Positions 33,462-43,262 of a DNA stretch of 64,000 nucleotides are shown here, piece by piece (the stretch's first letter is position 1; every line of letters begins with the position of its first letter). The notes beneath the pieces are model-generated. The model was given only the letters and a program-made list of their open reading frames with translations. It was not told where the DNA came from and searched no databases. The DNA comes from Vibrio sp. JC009 (GTDB lineage Bacteria > Pseudomonadota > Gammaproteobacteria > Enterobacterales > Vibrionaceae), in NCBI RefSeq assembly GCF_029016485.1, contig NZ_CP092107.1:620001-684000 (forward strand). Direction: 5' to 3'. The position numbers and the translations under genes were made by a program.

Positions 33462-33709
33462 CCTGTAACACAAGTGGTTTAAGATAATAAGAGTTTATGC
33501 AAGTGCACGTATATTCGGTTTCATCATGGGGCGCTACCCCGAACCTTTATGGCTAAATCCACTAACAAGGCTTCTAATCGCAGTCCAGGCATTTATTGCC
33601 TCATTCCCACACAGAGTTTGCCTTGTGTGCTGTGCTAACACTTTATCTTAATTACTTGCTATTACGCTGGTTTGTCGTTTGCTCCAAATTCAGCTTTACC
33701 TTATTTCAG
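33462..33709 (-). ncRNA. Candidate bridge/seek RNA region of the IS1111 element
   Basis: About 250 bp without a gene lie between the transposase stop and the element end. In the IS1111 group the guide (bridge or seek) RNA is encoded downstream of the transposase, which is here. Read on the minus strand, the stretch includes gtgtgggaatgaggc (complement of 33,599-33,613), which matches the REP arm and its neighbour (gcgtgggaatgaggg, 34,922-34,936) and so could be the target-binding part. A stem around cacacag / cttgtgtg encloses it. No RNA fold was computed. Confidence 0.4.
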
Positions 33710-34732
33710 TTAAGCTAACTTAAGCTGGTAAGGCTGTTTTGATTTCAATATGGCACACGCCATCCTGACTATCTTATTCGCTAGAGCAATAACGACTTTA
33801 TTCACATGGTTTCTCTCTAACAGAGAGCGTATCCACTGACTAAGTGGATCAGTTTTATCTTTGACATGACTAACTACAGCTCGGGCACCATGAACGACAA
33901 GAGCTCTGAGATAACGATCTCCTCGCTTAGTAATGCCAAGGTTGATATTTCTACCTCCACTTCCTGTATGAGCAGGCACTAATCCAATGCTTGCGCTTGC
34001 ATCCCTACCACACTTATAAGCCGATGCATTTCCTAACCTGGCATACAAAGCACTGCCTGAAATCCATGAAATACCCGGTAACGAGGCTAAAAGCTTACAA
34101 TCTTCATTTTGTTTTGCCTGATTGGTAAGAGCTTGAGTGGCATCATCAATTTGGGTATCAAGCGCGAGCAACTGTTCTTTAAGATTATTTAGAATAAACC
34201 GAGCAGCATGGGTTAATTCATTTTCAGCATTTTCCAACTCAAACGGTAGCTGTTTTCTGAGCGAATTGATTCCTATGGGAAATTTGATGCCATATTCCAT
34301 CGCAAGCCCCCGGATACGGTTAGCAAGCTGTGTTCGTTGCTTAATATAACCTTCCCGCAGTCTTAGTAAGCAGGCAAGATCTTGCTGTTCAACAGTTTTA
34401 ACCGGAACGAAATGAATATCTGTCCGCTGACTGGCTTCATAAATAGCCAAAGCATCATTGGGATCATTTTTATTTCCCGAGCGATACTTAGCGGCGATCT
34501 GAGCAGGCACGAGTAAGACTTGATGTCCTGCCTGCTGGAACTTTCGACCCCAATAATGAGCCGTTGCACAAGCTTCCATACAAATAACAGCTTTGGGGTG
34601 CTTAGCCACCATTGAAATTAACTTTGATTGAGATACTTTTTGATTAGATGAAAGCTTTCCGTGCTTATTAATTATCGCAACTTGAATAACAGTCTTAGCA
34701 AGGTCGATAGAAATAGTGATATTCTTGTTCAT
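33710..34732 (-). CDS. IS110-family (IS1111 group) DEDD transposase
   Basis: A 340-residue recombinase. The RuvC-like N-terminal half has SIDLAKTVIQVA (first Asp), AVICMEACATAHYWG (Glu) and KNDPNDALAIYEA (Asp pair), followed by the coiled linker and the C-terminal Transposase_20 domain (LASLPGISWISGSALYARLG) with the serine-containing region KRGDRYLRALVVHGA. The ATG overlaps a ggag site in caaaaaggagcccatgcc about 8 nt upstream. It is intact. Confidence 0.92.
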   Translation of the reverse strand: MNKNITISIDLAKTVIQVAIINKHGKLSSNQKVSQSKLISMVAKHPKAVICMEACATAHYWGRKFQQAGHQVLLVPAQIAAKYRSGNKNDPNDALAIYEASQRTDIHFVPVKTVEQQDLACLLRLREGYIKQRTQLANRIRGLAMEYGIKFPIGINSLRKQLPFELENAENELTHAARFILNNLKEQLLALDTQIDDATQALTNQAKQNEDCKLLASLPGISWISGSALYARLGNASAYKCGRDASASIGLVPAHTGSGGRNINLGITKRGDRYLRALVVHGARAVVSHVKDKTDPLSQWIRSLLERNHVNKVVIALANKIVRMACAILKSKQPYQLKLA

Positions 34733-34906
34733 GGCATGGGCTCCTTTTTAGTTGACACTCTTACCTTAGCCGATATTTTCGACGAAGGTGAGGGAGTCCA
34801 TGCCATTGCATATCAGACTCAAAGTTACCAGCCGAAATATAAACTTTCACGGAACTTATTTTCTGTTCTTTTAGTGTGTTACGTGAATATTTTCAGCTGC
34901 GGCATG

Positions 34907-34932
34907 CATTCCCACGCAGGAGCGTGGGAATG
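34907..34932. repeat. REP-like palindrome, copy 3
   Basis: Perfect 11-bp arms cattcccacgc and gcgtgggaatg with a 4-nt loop, about 105 bp beyond the IS1111 element. Nothing else was identified in the 270 bp between the element's transposase and the RND gene, apart from a stretch (caaagttaccagc, about 34,820) that recurs in inverted order beside copy 4 at 57,737. Confidence 0.75.
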
Positions 34933-35001
34933 AGGGCGTGGTGAGTGATGCGCTGCCGTTTTTCGGTTAAGAACGGGGAAACATTCTTTATTACATTAAA
35001 A

Positions 35002-38000
35002 CTAACTGCGGGCATCTTCCAGTGCCATATACAGGCAAGGAACCACAATCAGTACCAACAGCGATGAAATTAGCAGACCAAATGCAATACTGATAACCAG
35101 CGGGATCAAAATTTGAGCCTGAAGGCTGGTCTCAAACAGAAGCGGCAACATACCTGCAACGGTAGTGGTCGTTGTCAGCATAATCGCTCTCAGTCTTTCC
35201 TGGCTGGCCTGACGTGCAGCATGGTGAATATCCATTCCGTTAGCGCAGTTATGTTTTACAAACTCAACCAGCAGAATTGAGTTATTCACCACGATACCGG
35301 CCAGCGACACAAAGCCCACCAGACTTGGCATTGCCAGATTGTGGCCCATAATAATATGGCCCCAAATCACGCCAATCAGTGAAAGCGGAATGGCAAGCAT
35401 AACAATGAGTGGTTCTGAATAGGTTTTGAACTGCAGGCTCAGCAGCACAAACACACCAATCAGACCGAACAGGAAGCCCTTACCAAGGGACGAACCGGTT
35501 TCAGCACTGTTCGCCATTTCGCCTTCTATCTGATAGTTCAGCCCCGGAAATTCGCTCTGCAACCGATTCAGCAACCTTGTCTGCGTATCCGTCACCACTT
35601 CCCGTGTATTCGTCACTAATGAGTTCACCGAGCCGTAAACGGTAACCGTCTGCTTACGGTCAACACGGTTAATCTGCGAAAACTCACGGCTCAGGCTGAT
35701 ATCAGCAATACTCATCAAAGGAATGCGCTCGCCTGTCTTGGGATGAATCACAGGGAAGTTTTCAAACTCATCAATGGACTGAACCGGCTCCCTTTGCAGC
35801 TCAACCACAATATCGATTTGGTCTAAGCCACGGTATACTGCGTCCACTTCAACACCGTAGTATGCTGCTCGAAGCTGGTTTGCCACATCTCTTGCGGTCA
35901 GCCCTAAGGTTCTGGCCTCTGGTTTCAGAGACAGTGACAACTCCGGCTTACCATCTCTTAAATCAGTGAACACCGCATAAACACCCGGGTAATCCTGCAG
36001 CCAGCCTTTAAGTTCATCGGCTGCCAGTTGCAGCTTATCCATGGAGACACCGTTCAGCCTTATCTCTATCGGGCGCCCTGCAGGGCCAAGTGCTGGCTCT
36101 GTCAGCACAAGATTCTGAACCTCCGGCATAACAGGCAGTTTTTCCAGCCAGACACTGATAAAGTCATCGAGCACAGTATTGCGCTGCTCGGACGGAAGCA
36201 GGTCGGTACTTATGGTCACCAGATGCGGACCTTCTTCGAAGGCATCGGCATTTTGTCCGTAGGTAATACTGATATGACGGATTAACGCCTCACTTTCATT
36301 TTCGCTCTCTTCAAGCGATGCTGCCGCTTCTTTCAAAGCCTGAATCACTTTCTGAGCATGCTCTTCGGTTACTGATAATGGCGTACCGGTAGGCATGGTA
36401 ATACGCGCCTGCAGAACATCCCCTTCCATCTTTGGAAGTGCATTAAATTTCAATACCCCTCCAGGCAGCATGCTGACACTGACAAAAAACAGAGCAATAG
36501 TCGCACCGATAACCAGTTTGCGGTACTCAATAGCGGTTTCTACAATTGCACCCAGCTTGTCGCGCAGCCATTCAAAACCTTTGTCCACTTTTTTACGAAT
36601 TGGGCCTGGCTCGTCTTTGTCGCCATGCTTCATTGTGTGATACAGATGGCTTGGCAAAATCAGGAATGCTTCAACCAAACTGACGGTTATTACGATTAGA
36701 AGTACCGCAGGTATCGCCTTTAGCACCTGCCCGAGATCGCCCTGCAAGGTCAGCAGAGAACCAAAGATAAGCACGGTTGTTGCGAAAGAAGAAAGCACAC
36801 CGCGGCCAACCCTTTTGGTTCCGTTTACTGCAGCATCAATGGGAGAAAGCCCTTTTTTAAACTCAGCCGCAATACTTTCCGAAATAACAATGGCGTCATC
36901 CATCAGTATCCCGAGCGCCAGCAAAAGTGCCACCAGACTCATCATATTGATGGTGATACCAAATACCGACATGATAAAGAAGCTGGCCATAAAACTGACT
37001 GGCAGACCCATTGCTACCCAGAATGAATATCTCAGGCTAAAGAAAAGCAGTAGCGTCACGAATACCAGAACAAAGCCCTGAATCGAGTTCTCTATCAGCA
37101 TGGACAGACGTTCAATTACGATCGAGGTCATATCCTCGGTCATATGCAGACTGACAGTGTCCGGAAGTTCTCTCTCTTTTTTCGCAACAAATACCTTGAC
37201 CGCCTCAAGCACTTTCAGACTGTCCTGACCGGTATTTTTCTCAATCTTCAGAAGCGCAGCTGGCAGGCCATCAAACTCGACATTCTGCTCAGGCAGACTG
37301 AAGAACTCATCGATCTCAGCAATATCACCAAGGGTGATCTGCGCACCGTTTTCACCACTCAATACTTCAAGGCGACGCAAATCATCCGCTTTTATCCGCT
37401 GGTCATCAAAACTAAGATCGTACTCCCGGTTGTTGGTCAGCAATGTTCCAAGCGGCATATCCTGATTGTAGGCGGCCACAATATCGGCAATAGCATTAAC
37501 ACTCAGGCCATATTGACGAATTGCTTCCGGCTTCAGACGAACACGCAGTTCACGCTGGGAAAAACCGTTAAGGCTAACCAAAGGGATTGCAGGATCCTGC
37601 AGCATCTCTTCTTTCAGCTCTTCAGCCAGATCCTTCAGCATCAGTCTGTCTGCCTGCTGAACGGTCACGGCAACAGTGATCACAGCCTGAGTCCGGCCAA
37701 CGTCTTCAATAACCGGAACTTCAGCTTCAGCCGGGAAATTATCGATACCGTCAACCGCAGTGCGGACATCATCCTTAAACAGCTCAAAGTTACCGGATGG
37801 CGGCATTTCCAGAGTCATGATCCCAACGCCACTGCGTGACTAGCACTGAGCTTCTTTTAGTGGCGTTAGCGTGGTAACCGCATCTTCCATGGGACGACAA
37901 ATCGCGTCCTCAACGTCAGCAGGTCCGGCACCGGGATAAACCACTCTTACCTGCATCTGATTTTTTTCGATATTTGGTAGTGTCTCTTTCACCAGTCCCG

Positions 38001-38082
38001 GCATGTAAAACACACCGGCCAGCAGAAACATAACCATCATCAGGTTCGATGCAGTGGGATGGGCAGCAAAAAAGCGAAGCAT
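35002..38082 (-). pseudogene. RND efflux pump permease, interrupted by an in-frame amber codon
   Basis: The gene would encode about 1,026 residues, the normal size of a resistance-nodulation-division permease. It starts at 38,082 (MLRFFAAHPTASNLMMV) and reads to a TAG at 37,842-37,840 (codon 81, after LKEAQC). The same frame resumes immediately with SRSGVGIMTLEM and stays open to 35,002. Typical RND features follow: the porter domains, transmembrane region GIMMDDAI-like ALGILMDDAIVISESIA and the second half LVGFVSLAGIVVNNSILLVEFV. A restart at 37,818 would lack the first membrane helix and part of the porter domain. The pump is either a recent pseudogene, a readthrough product, or affected by a sequencing error. 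Confidence 0.85.
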
Positions 38083-39494
38083 TATTCACCTCCTGACTTT
38101 CGTGGAAGCATTGCCTTAGTTTTAAGCGCAGCTTGCAGCTCCTGATCATGGATACCCTCAACCTTTCTTCCCGGAAGAGCTGAAGCCATATCACTGGTAA
38201 TAATCAGGCTGTTTTCAGCCAGTTGCTCAGGACTGAACAGCAACCAGTCATCCATCATCAATGCGGGCTTCAAAGCGGAGATTTTCAGTCTGTCTTCAGC
38301 TATCTGGTACAGGCCCTGATCATGTAATGCATGCCTTGGGATAAGCACACCTGGCTTTGGATTTGCCGCCAGTTCAACTGAAACCTGCATACCTTTTAGC
38401 AAAGGAGGCTGAACGCCAGGTTTAATATCTTTATAAGGTTCGTCAACTTCCACCAGTATGGTGGCGGTCTGAGTTGACATGCTGACGGACTCACCGACAC
38501 TCACAACTCGTGCTGACCAATAAAGGTTGCCAGAAAGTGCCAGATGCACCCGCGCGTTCAGGCCCAATGTCTGAATAAGATCCTGAATAAGCTGAGCATT
38601 AACTTCAGCGTCGTGAATGTCAGAAAATACCGGACTTGTTATCTGATTTGACTCAGTTGCCCAAACCAGGAATTCACGCAGACGCTTAAGTGGGATCTGA
38701 GTACTGATTTCAACTTTATCTATGTTGTCTGCAAAAAACAGTGCCTTGCCGGTTGCAACAAACTGCCCGTCTTCAGCAACAACATTGTTCACACGACCGG
38801 TAAATGGCATATAAAACTTAGTACGGTCGATATTACGCTGCTGCAATACAATATTTGCCTCAGCGCTCTTTAGCTGGGCTTTTGCCATGGCTAAGGTACT
38901 TGGCAACATGGAAATATCACGCTCCAGGTTAACCTTCTCAAGACGAAGCGAAATAACGTTCTGCTTTTCCGCATCCAGAGCCGACTGAGATATGGAGCCC
39001 CTTTTTGATAGTTTGGTTTTACGCGCCAGTTCCTGCTCTGCAATGGCAAGGCGCTCTTTTAATAGCTTGTGGTTCTCTTTCAGGCTCTTTTCCCTAAGCT
39101 CAAGCTCTACAATATCTGTTTGTGCTGAAATGCTGCTCGCTTCAGCCTGCTCAAGAGCCAGCTTGTAATCGGTAGCATCAATTTCAGCAACCAGTGTGCC
39201 TTTATCTAAAAGCGCACCATTTTTCAGGTCATTGCTCACATAGGTGAGCCTGCCGTTGACCTCAGCAATCGCCTGATATTGTGTTGTCGGCTTTACAACA
39301 CCGTGCCCGGTTATTCTCGGTTCAACATCTCTGTACTCAACCTTGATATAAGAAACATCAATGGCTTTTTCACCGCTATCCTGATGTGCAGGCCCCTTAC
39401 CCGACTTTACAACCGCTACCACCACCAGAACCCCCGACAGAATTAAGGCAATGGCAGTCCAGCGACTTTTTAACAGATTAGAAAATTGATTCAT
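38082..39494 (-). CDS. RND efflux membrane fusion protein (HlyD family)
   Basis: A 470-residue periplasmic adaptor. The N-terminal signal anchor covers about residues 12-28 (IALILSGVLVVVAVV). A lipoyl-like half (ITGHGVVKPTTQYQAIAEVNGRL), a long coiled-coil hairpin (LALEQAEASSISAQTDIVELEL to SAEANIVLQQRN, with the R-x-L-x-x-x-x-A-x-S-x-S-x-L-D-like tip AKRGSISQSALD) and a beta-barrel follow. It links the inner-membrane pump to an outer-membrane channel. Its stop overlaps the pump start codon (TAATG). No outer-membrane channel gene is nearby. It is intact even though the pump is interrupted. Confidence 0.9.
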   Translation of the reverse strand: MNQFSNLLKSRWTAIALILSGVLVVVAVVKSGKGPAHQDSGEKAIDVSYIKVEYRDVEPRITGHGVVKPTTQYQAIAEVNGRLTYVSNDLKNGALLDKGTLVAEIDATDYKLALEQAEASSISAQTDIVELELREKSLKENHKLLKERLAIAEQELARKTKLSKRGSISQSALDAEKQNVISLRLEKVNLERDISMLPSTLAMAKAQLKSAEANIVLQQRNIDRTKFYMPFTGRVNNVVAEDGQFVATGKALFFADNIDKVEISTQIPLKRLREFLVWATESNQITSPVFSDIHDAEVNAQLIQDLIQTLGLNARVHLALSGNLYWSARVVSVGESVSMSTQTATILVEVDEPYKDIKPGVQPPLLKGMQVSVELAANPKPGVLIPRHALHDQGLYQIAEDRLKISALKPALMMDDWLLFSPEQLAENSLIITSDMASALPGRKVEGIHDQELQAALKTKAMLPRKSGGE

Positions 39495-39509
39495 TATTGA
39501 ATTTCCTCG

Positions 39510-40139
39510 TTACGCTACGCTTCGTTTCAACAAATCACTTATGTGCTGCTTCCATTCCACACTAGCAACGGTTTCCAGGTCTATTCCCACAGCTTCTTCC
39601 AGCAGTGGCTGAGACATTATCGGAAAGCCGATAAGGCTCATAAATGACGCAATAAAGTACTTAAGGTTAATATCACTTCTTATCACACCTTCTTCCTGGA
39701 GCTGACCAAAAAGCTGCATCAGTCCAACAGGCGAGATACTTGAGAACTCATTAATAATAATGGGCTTAATTTCTGAGTCCTTAGTGATCACTTCATCCTG
39801 GAAAAATTTAAATAGCCAACGATCTTCCAAAAGAAGGTCAATGACTCCGCTTACCAAGACTTCAAATATTCTTTCACGGTCTTTCATCACATCGGCGCTG
39901 AGGCTGGCCAGTTTTATTTGACGATTTTTGGCAGCCTGTTTAAGCATGGCTTCGAACAGCCCTTTTTTGTTCCCAAAATAATAACTAATCATCCCGGACT
40001 GAGTGCCTGCATGCGCCGCTAACTCTCTGATAGTGATAGAACTATAGTTTTTTTCCATCAAAAGAGTGCGTGCTGCATCCAACAGGGCTGCACGTGTTTT
40101 TTCCTGTAGTTCCGGGTTCTTAGGACGTCCTCTGCTCAT
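39510..40139 (-). CDS. TetR-family regulator of the RND operon
   Basis: A 209-residue protein starting MSRGRPKNPELQEKTRAALL with the helix-turn-helix ITIRELAAHAGTQSGMISYYFGNKKGLFEAML (residues about 37-68). It is the first gene of the operon with the adaptor (15-bp gap) and pump. A near-perfect 28-bp palindrome 9 bp upstream of its start codon is the likely operator, so it should repress itself and the pump. The inducer is unknown. Confidence 0.9.
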   Translation of the reverse strand: MSRGRPKNPELQEKTRAALLDAARTLLMEKNYSSITIRELAAHAGTQSGMISYYFGNKKGLFEAMLKQAAKNRQIKLASLSADVMKDRERIFEVLVSGVIDLLLEDRWLFKFFQDEVITKDSEIKPIIINEFSSISPVGLMQLFGQLQEEGVIRSDINLKYFIASFMSLIGFPIMSQPLLEEAVGIDLETVASVEWKQHISDLLKRSVA

Positions 40140-40147
40140 AAAATCTC

Positions 40148-40175
40148 ATTTAATTGATCACGTGATAAATTAAAT
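40148..40175. promoter_or_regulatory. Putative TetR operator (28-bp palindrome)
   Basis: The halves atttaattgatca and tgataaattaaat flank a central CG, with one mismatch between the arms. It lies directly upstream of the tetR start codon. Confidence 0.65.
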
Positions 40176-40262
40176 AATAGAACGAGATTATGTTTTAATC
40201 AAGATCATTTGCAGGGGGAATTTAACGAGAGTTGGTCTTACCAGATCAGCTCACTGAAAGAC

Positions 40263-40290
40263 AAAGGGCACGCTTGATTGCGTGCCCTTT
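40263..40290. terminator. Terminator of the thiamine operon
   Basis: Perfect 11-bp stem aaagggcacgc / gcgtgcccttt with a 6-nt loop lies about 100 bp after the thiE stop codon and could end the leftward transcript. Confidence 0.7.
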
Positions 40291-40387
40291 GAAGTTATTT
40301 CTGCTGCGCCGGATGGCAGGTTACCTAATTATTAGCCCCCTACCAATTCATACAGAGGCTCATTTGTGTAATGACCGGAAAGCTTTG

Positions 40388-41002
40388 TCACATTAACTGA
40401 CAGTAAAATGTTTTCGCAGCTTGCTCCGGAAATTGCGCATGACAAATAGCCGATACTAAAGCAATACCTTCCACACCTGTCCCGGCAACCGCCTGAATAT
40501 TGGATGCATTAATTCCTCCAATCGCCACAACCGGAAGTGTGCTCTGCTTAACGGCTGCTTTCAGTCCGTCTATCCCCCACTCCTTTTTAATATCTGTCTT
40601 GGTCGGTGTGGCGAAGATGGCGCTTAGTCCCAGATAGTCAACAGGTAAGGATTTGGCCTCTTCCAGTTGCTTCTGGCTTTCCACTGACAGGCCGATAATT
40701 TTGTCCTCTCCCAGTAGCTGACGGGCCAGTTCAGCTGGCATATCCGACTGACCAAGGTGAACACCATCAGCATCTACCGCCAGTGCCACATCCACTCTGT
40801 CATTGATAACCAGAGGGACATTGGTGCCCTGCAGTACCTGCTTTATTGCCTTCGCTTTATTAATAAAAACGCGTATATCTGAGTGCTTTTCACGCACCTG
40901 AACTATGGTTACGCCACCGGCCACGGCCTGTTCTACAACTTTAATTGTTGTGGGTAGATCTTGTTGCTCATCTGTCACCAGATATAGACGGTATGGGTTC
41001 AT
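40388..41002 (-). CDS. thiE: Thiamine-phosphate synthase
   Basis: A 204-residue TIM-barrel enzyme that joins HMP pyrophosphate and thiazole phosphate to thiamine phosphate. It has RLYLVTDEQQ at the start, the pyrophosphate-binding VQVREKHSD loop, VPLVINDRVDVALAVDADGVHLGQSD and the phosphate-binding VVAIGGINASN near the C-terminus. It is the last gene of the riboswitch-controlled operon, 25 bp after tenA. Confidence 0.94.
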   Translation of the reverse strand: MNPYRLYLVTDEQQDLPTTIKVVEQAVAGGVTIVQVREKHSDIRVFINKAKAIKQVLQGTNVPLVINDRVDVALAVDADGVHLGQSDMPAELARQLLGEDKIIGLSVESQKQLEEAKSLPVDYLGLSAIFATPTKTDIKKEWGIDGLKAAVKQSTLPVVAIGGINASNIQAVAGTGVEGIALVSAICHAQFPEQAAKTFYCQLM

Positions 41003-41026
41003 TTTTATTCCTGTTCTTATTTAGTA

Positions 41027-41698
41027 TTAAGCGACTGTACTTTCATCGAAAAAGGCCAGCTCCAGTCGGCTGGCTTCCAGAAAGGCTGCTTTCATCTGCT
41101 CTTTTACACTCTCTGAGCTTTTCTCTGCCTGCTGCTCTACCATACCGATAAAAAAATCGACTTCTGTAATAAATTCCGTTGCCCGGTAGCAGTCGATCCA
41201 GCTCTGGTAGGGATTAGGCTGAGCGTTCTGCTCTGCCCGGAAATAGATATCCAGTCCGACCTGGCTGTATAACCAAAAACAGGGCAGCAAAGCCGCAAGG
41301 GCAACCGGATATGAAGCGGATTTAGCCTGCATAATAAGAAAATCGCAGTAACGACGGATAACCGGAGAAGGCTGACTGGCGGGCAACACACCAAATTCTC
41401 TTGAGAGCGAAAGGTTGAGCGCTTTCTCCATCTCTATAATTTCATCTGCCATCCTTTTAAGAAAACTACGTTCAGCAGGGACTTCTGCTCTGGCCGACGC
41501 GGCGTCAAGCGCCTGTGCATCGCGCAGAAGATAGTACATATCCTGTGACAGATAATGACTGAAAGCCGGTTGTGGCAGATCACCGTTTTCCAGCCCGGTG
41601 GCAAACGGATGGGTAACCAGCGCGTTATAGACAGGAGTCACCTCCTGCCATAACTGCGCAGTAAACTCACCTGCCGGTTTGATTTGCATTGAGTTCAT
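41027..41698 (-). CDS. tenA: Aminopyrimidine aminohydrolase TenA
   Basis: A 223-residue helical protein of the TenA/Thi-4 family. The catalytic cysteine lies in LLPCFWLYSQVG (near residue 139), and SHYLSQDMYYLLRDAQAL carries other active-site residues. TenA hydrolyses degraded thiamine pyrimidines to HMP for reuse, which suits a salvage operon lacking thiC and the thiazole-forming genes. It is 14 bp after the methyltransferase gene. Confidence 0.93.
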   Translation of the reverse strand: MNSMQIKPAGEFTAQLWQEVTPVYNALVTHPFATGLENGDLPQPAFSHYLSQDMYYLLRDAQALDAASARAEVPAERSFLKRMADEIIEMEKALNLSLSREFGVLPASQPSPVIRRYCDFLIMQAKSASYPVALAALLPCFWLYSQVGLDIYFRAEQNAQPNPYQSWIDCYRATEFITEVDFFIGMVEQQAEKSSESVKEQMKAAFLEASRLELAFFDESTVA

Positions 41699-41712
41699 TG
41701 CAGCACCTGAAA

Positions 41713-42414
41713 CTAAGCGGACTTATAAGCACAAATGGCCACATAATCACCGCCATCAAAGCCTTCTGTTGGCTGCTCCAGTTTGTCATCAGAGAACACA
41801 GGGTGGCGGGTCAGCGTCTGTGCGTATCTGAAGTCAGTAAAATCAGCCTGCTGCATCAGATCGATTTTTTCCTGAGTGGTTCGCCATTTGGCCACTTTCA
41901 CCAGTTCAATCGGGTAAGGTGACTTAGGCTTAACACCTTCCAGCAGAGGGTGATCCCATGTGCCCAGCGTCATTGCCAGATTGTACAGGGTGGCGTAACC
42001 ACTCTCCTTTGGCACATCGATCAGAATGATTTTTCCGCCAGGCTTCAGCGCCGCATAAGACTTAGCAAGCACCGCCGGCAAATCGCTGATATAACCCGGC
42101 GATCCGTTAAACATGATTGTGTCATAGCAACTCTCACCAAACTCGGCATCTTCAGCGCCCTTAACCTGAACCTGCATTCCGCGCTTAACCGCGATATCAG
42201 CCATATTTGAAGAAGGCTCTATGCCATGCCGGATATCAATGCCGTGTTCGTCTCTTAGCAGCTTTTCAAACAGACCGCTTCCGCAACCCACTGACAAGGT
42301 CTCACCACAATCGGCGAGAAAATACTTAACCAGCAAGAGTTCGCTATTCAGTACAAACTGGTTTTCCATAAACCAGGCATCATAGGCGGTTGCGTAATCA
42401 TCAAAATGCGTCAT
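41713..42414 (-). CDS. Class I SAM-dependent methyltransferase in the thiamine operon
   Basis: A 233-residue Rossmann-type methyltransferase. The SAM-binding motif is LSVGCGSGLFEKLL (near residue 42), with the acidic residue in GIEPSSNMADIA and motif IV-like DTIMFNGSPGYI. The C-terminal half (CAYKSA end) is specific to the subgroup. Position between thiM and tenA, with 16-bp and 14-bp gaps, puts it under the TPP riboswitch. It may modify a thiamine precursor or remove a methylated or toxic by-product, but no such reaction is demonstrated. The substrate is unknown. Confidence 0.85.
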   Translation of the reverse strand: MTHFDDYATAYDAWFMENQFVLNSELLLVKYFLADCGETLSVGCGSGLFEKLLRDEHGIDIRHGIEPSSNMADIAVKRGMQVQVKGAEDAEFGESCYDTIMFNGSPGYISDLPAVLAKSYAALKPGGKIILIDVPKESGYATLYNLAMTLGTWDHPLLEGVKPKSPYPIELVKVAKWRTTQEKIDLMQQADFTDFRYAQTLTRHPVFSDDKLEQPTEGFDGGDYVAICAYKSA

Positions 42415-42430
42415 TTGTTCTCTTCCTCAC

Positions 42431-43225
42431 TTATACTGTTTCGGCTTTAAGGCGTTGTTTAATTTGTTTTTCGTCTAACTGATACAGGGCATCAAGCAGC
42501 TCAGGCTGAAATGAACCCGGCCCCTTTGCATTGCTTACTGCAATTTCTCCGGCAATGCCCATCACTGCTGTTGCGGCTAATCCGCTTGTGTCACCGATGG
42601 CAGCAAAAGCGCCTGTCAGAGCCGTTAAGCTGCAGCCCATTCCGGTGATAAACGGCATCATGGCGTCACCGTTATTTAACTGGTAAGTCGCTTCAGGAGT
42701 AACCACGTAGTCTGTTTCACCTGAAATAACAATCCGGCAGTTTTTCTTTGCCAGAATCTTCTTCGCCGCTTCAACCGCGCGCGAACCTGAATCCAGGCTA
42801 TCCACGCCTTTTGACTGTGCATCCATTCCGGAAAGGGCGATGATCTCTGCGCTGTTGCCCCGGATCGTCAGTGACTCGGCTAACTGCATAAACGCCTGAG
42901 CGGTTTCAGTGCGAAGCTGACTGGCACCGCAACCAACCGGATCCAGCACCACCGGCTTGTTTGCTCTGTTGGCCAGCTCAATGGCAAAACACATACGCTC
43001 AATCCAGACCTCATCCAGCGTGCCGATATTGATCACCAGCGCACCAGCAATCGCCACCATCTCTTCCATCTCACGGCGCGAGTGCGCCATAATTGGCGAG
43101 GCACCAACGGCAAGCAGTGCATTGGCTGTGTTATTCATCACCACATAGTTCGTGATATTGACCACCAGCGGTTTCTGCGCTCGGAGCGTTTCAAGCGCCT
43201 GACAAACATGATTTCTGATATCCAT
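42431..43225 (-). CDS. thiM: Hydroxyethylthiazole kinase
   Basis: A 264-residue ribokinase-fold enzyme that phosphorylates hydroxyethylthiazole. It has [28 protein letters not shown], the [12 protein letters not shown] loop, [10 protein letters not shown] and the anion-hole [14 protein letters not shown] with the catalytic cysteine. Together with ThiD, ThiE and TenA it completes a salvage route to thiamine phosphate. It lies 37 bp after thiD. Confidence 0.95.
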   Translation of the reverse strand: MDIRNHVCQALETLRAQKPLVVNITNYVVMNNTANALLAVGASPIMAHSRREMEEMVAIAGALVINIGTLDEVWIERMCFAIELANRANKPVVLDPVGCGASQLRTETAQAFMQLAESLTIRGNSAEIIALSGMDAQSKGVDSLDSGSRAVEAAKKILAKKNCRIVISGETDYVVTPEATYQLNNGDAMMPFITGMGCSLTALTGAFAAIGDTSGLAATAVMGIAGEIAVSNAKGPGSFQPELLDALYQLDEKQIKQRLKAETV

Positions 43226-43262
43226 TATTCGGACCTTATTCCTTTACTGTTTCTGAAAATAT

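Larger units (their letters stand above)
33450..34803 (-). mobile_element. IS1111-group IS110-family element
   Basis: Short subterminal inverted repeats (atggactccc at 33,452-33,461 and its complement gggagtccat at 34,792-34,801) bound about 1.35 kb with one DEDD transposase. Such subterminal repeats distinguish the IS1111 group. Exact ends are uncertain by a few bases, since this group makes no clear target duplication. REP-like palindromes lie on both sides (33,423 and 34,907). Confidence 0.75.

Noticed and set aside
15000..34940. Prophage or integrative element
   Set aside because: No integrase, phage structural gene, tRNA target or long att repeat was seen. The region looks like a pile-up of insertion sequences and small cargo.
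37816..37818. Separate functional gene starting at the internal ATG of the RND pump
   Set aside because: A product from here would lack the first membrane helix and part of the porter domain; the interruption is better described as a nonsense codon.
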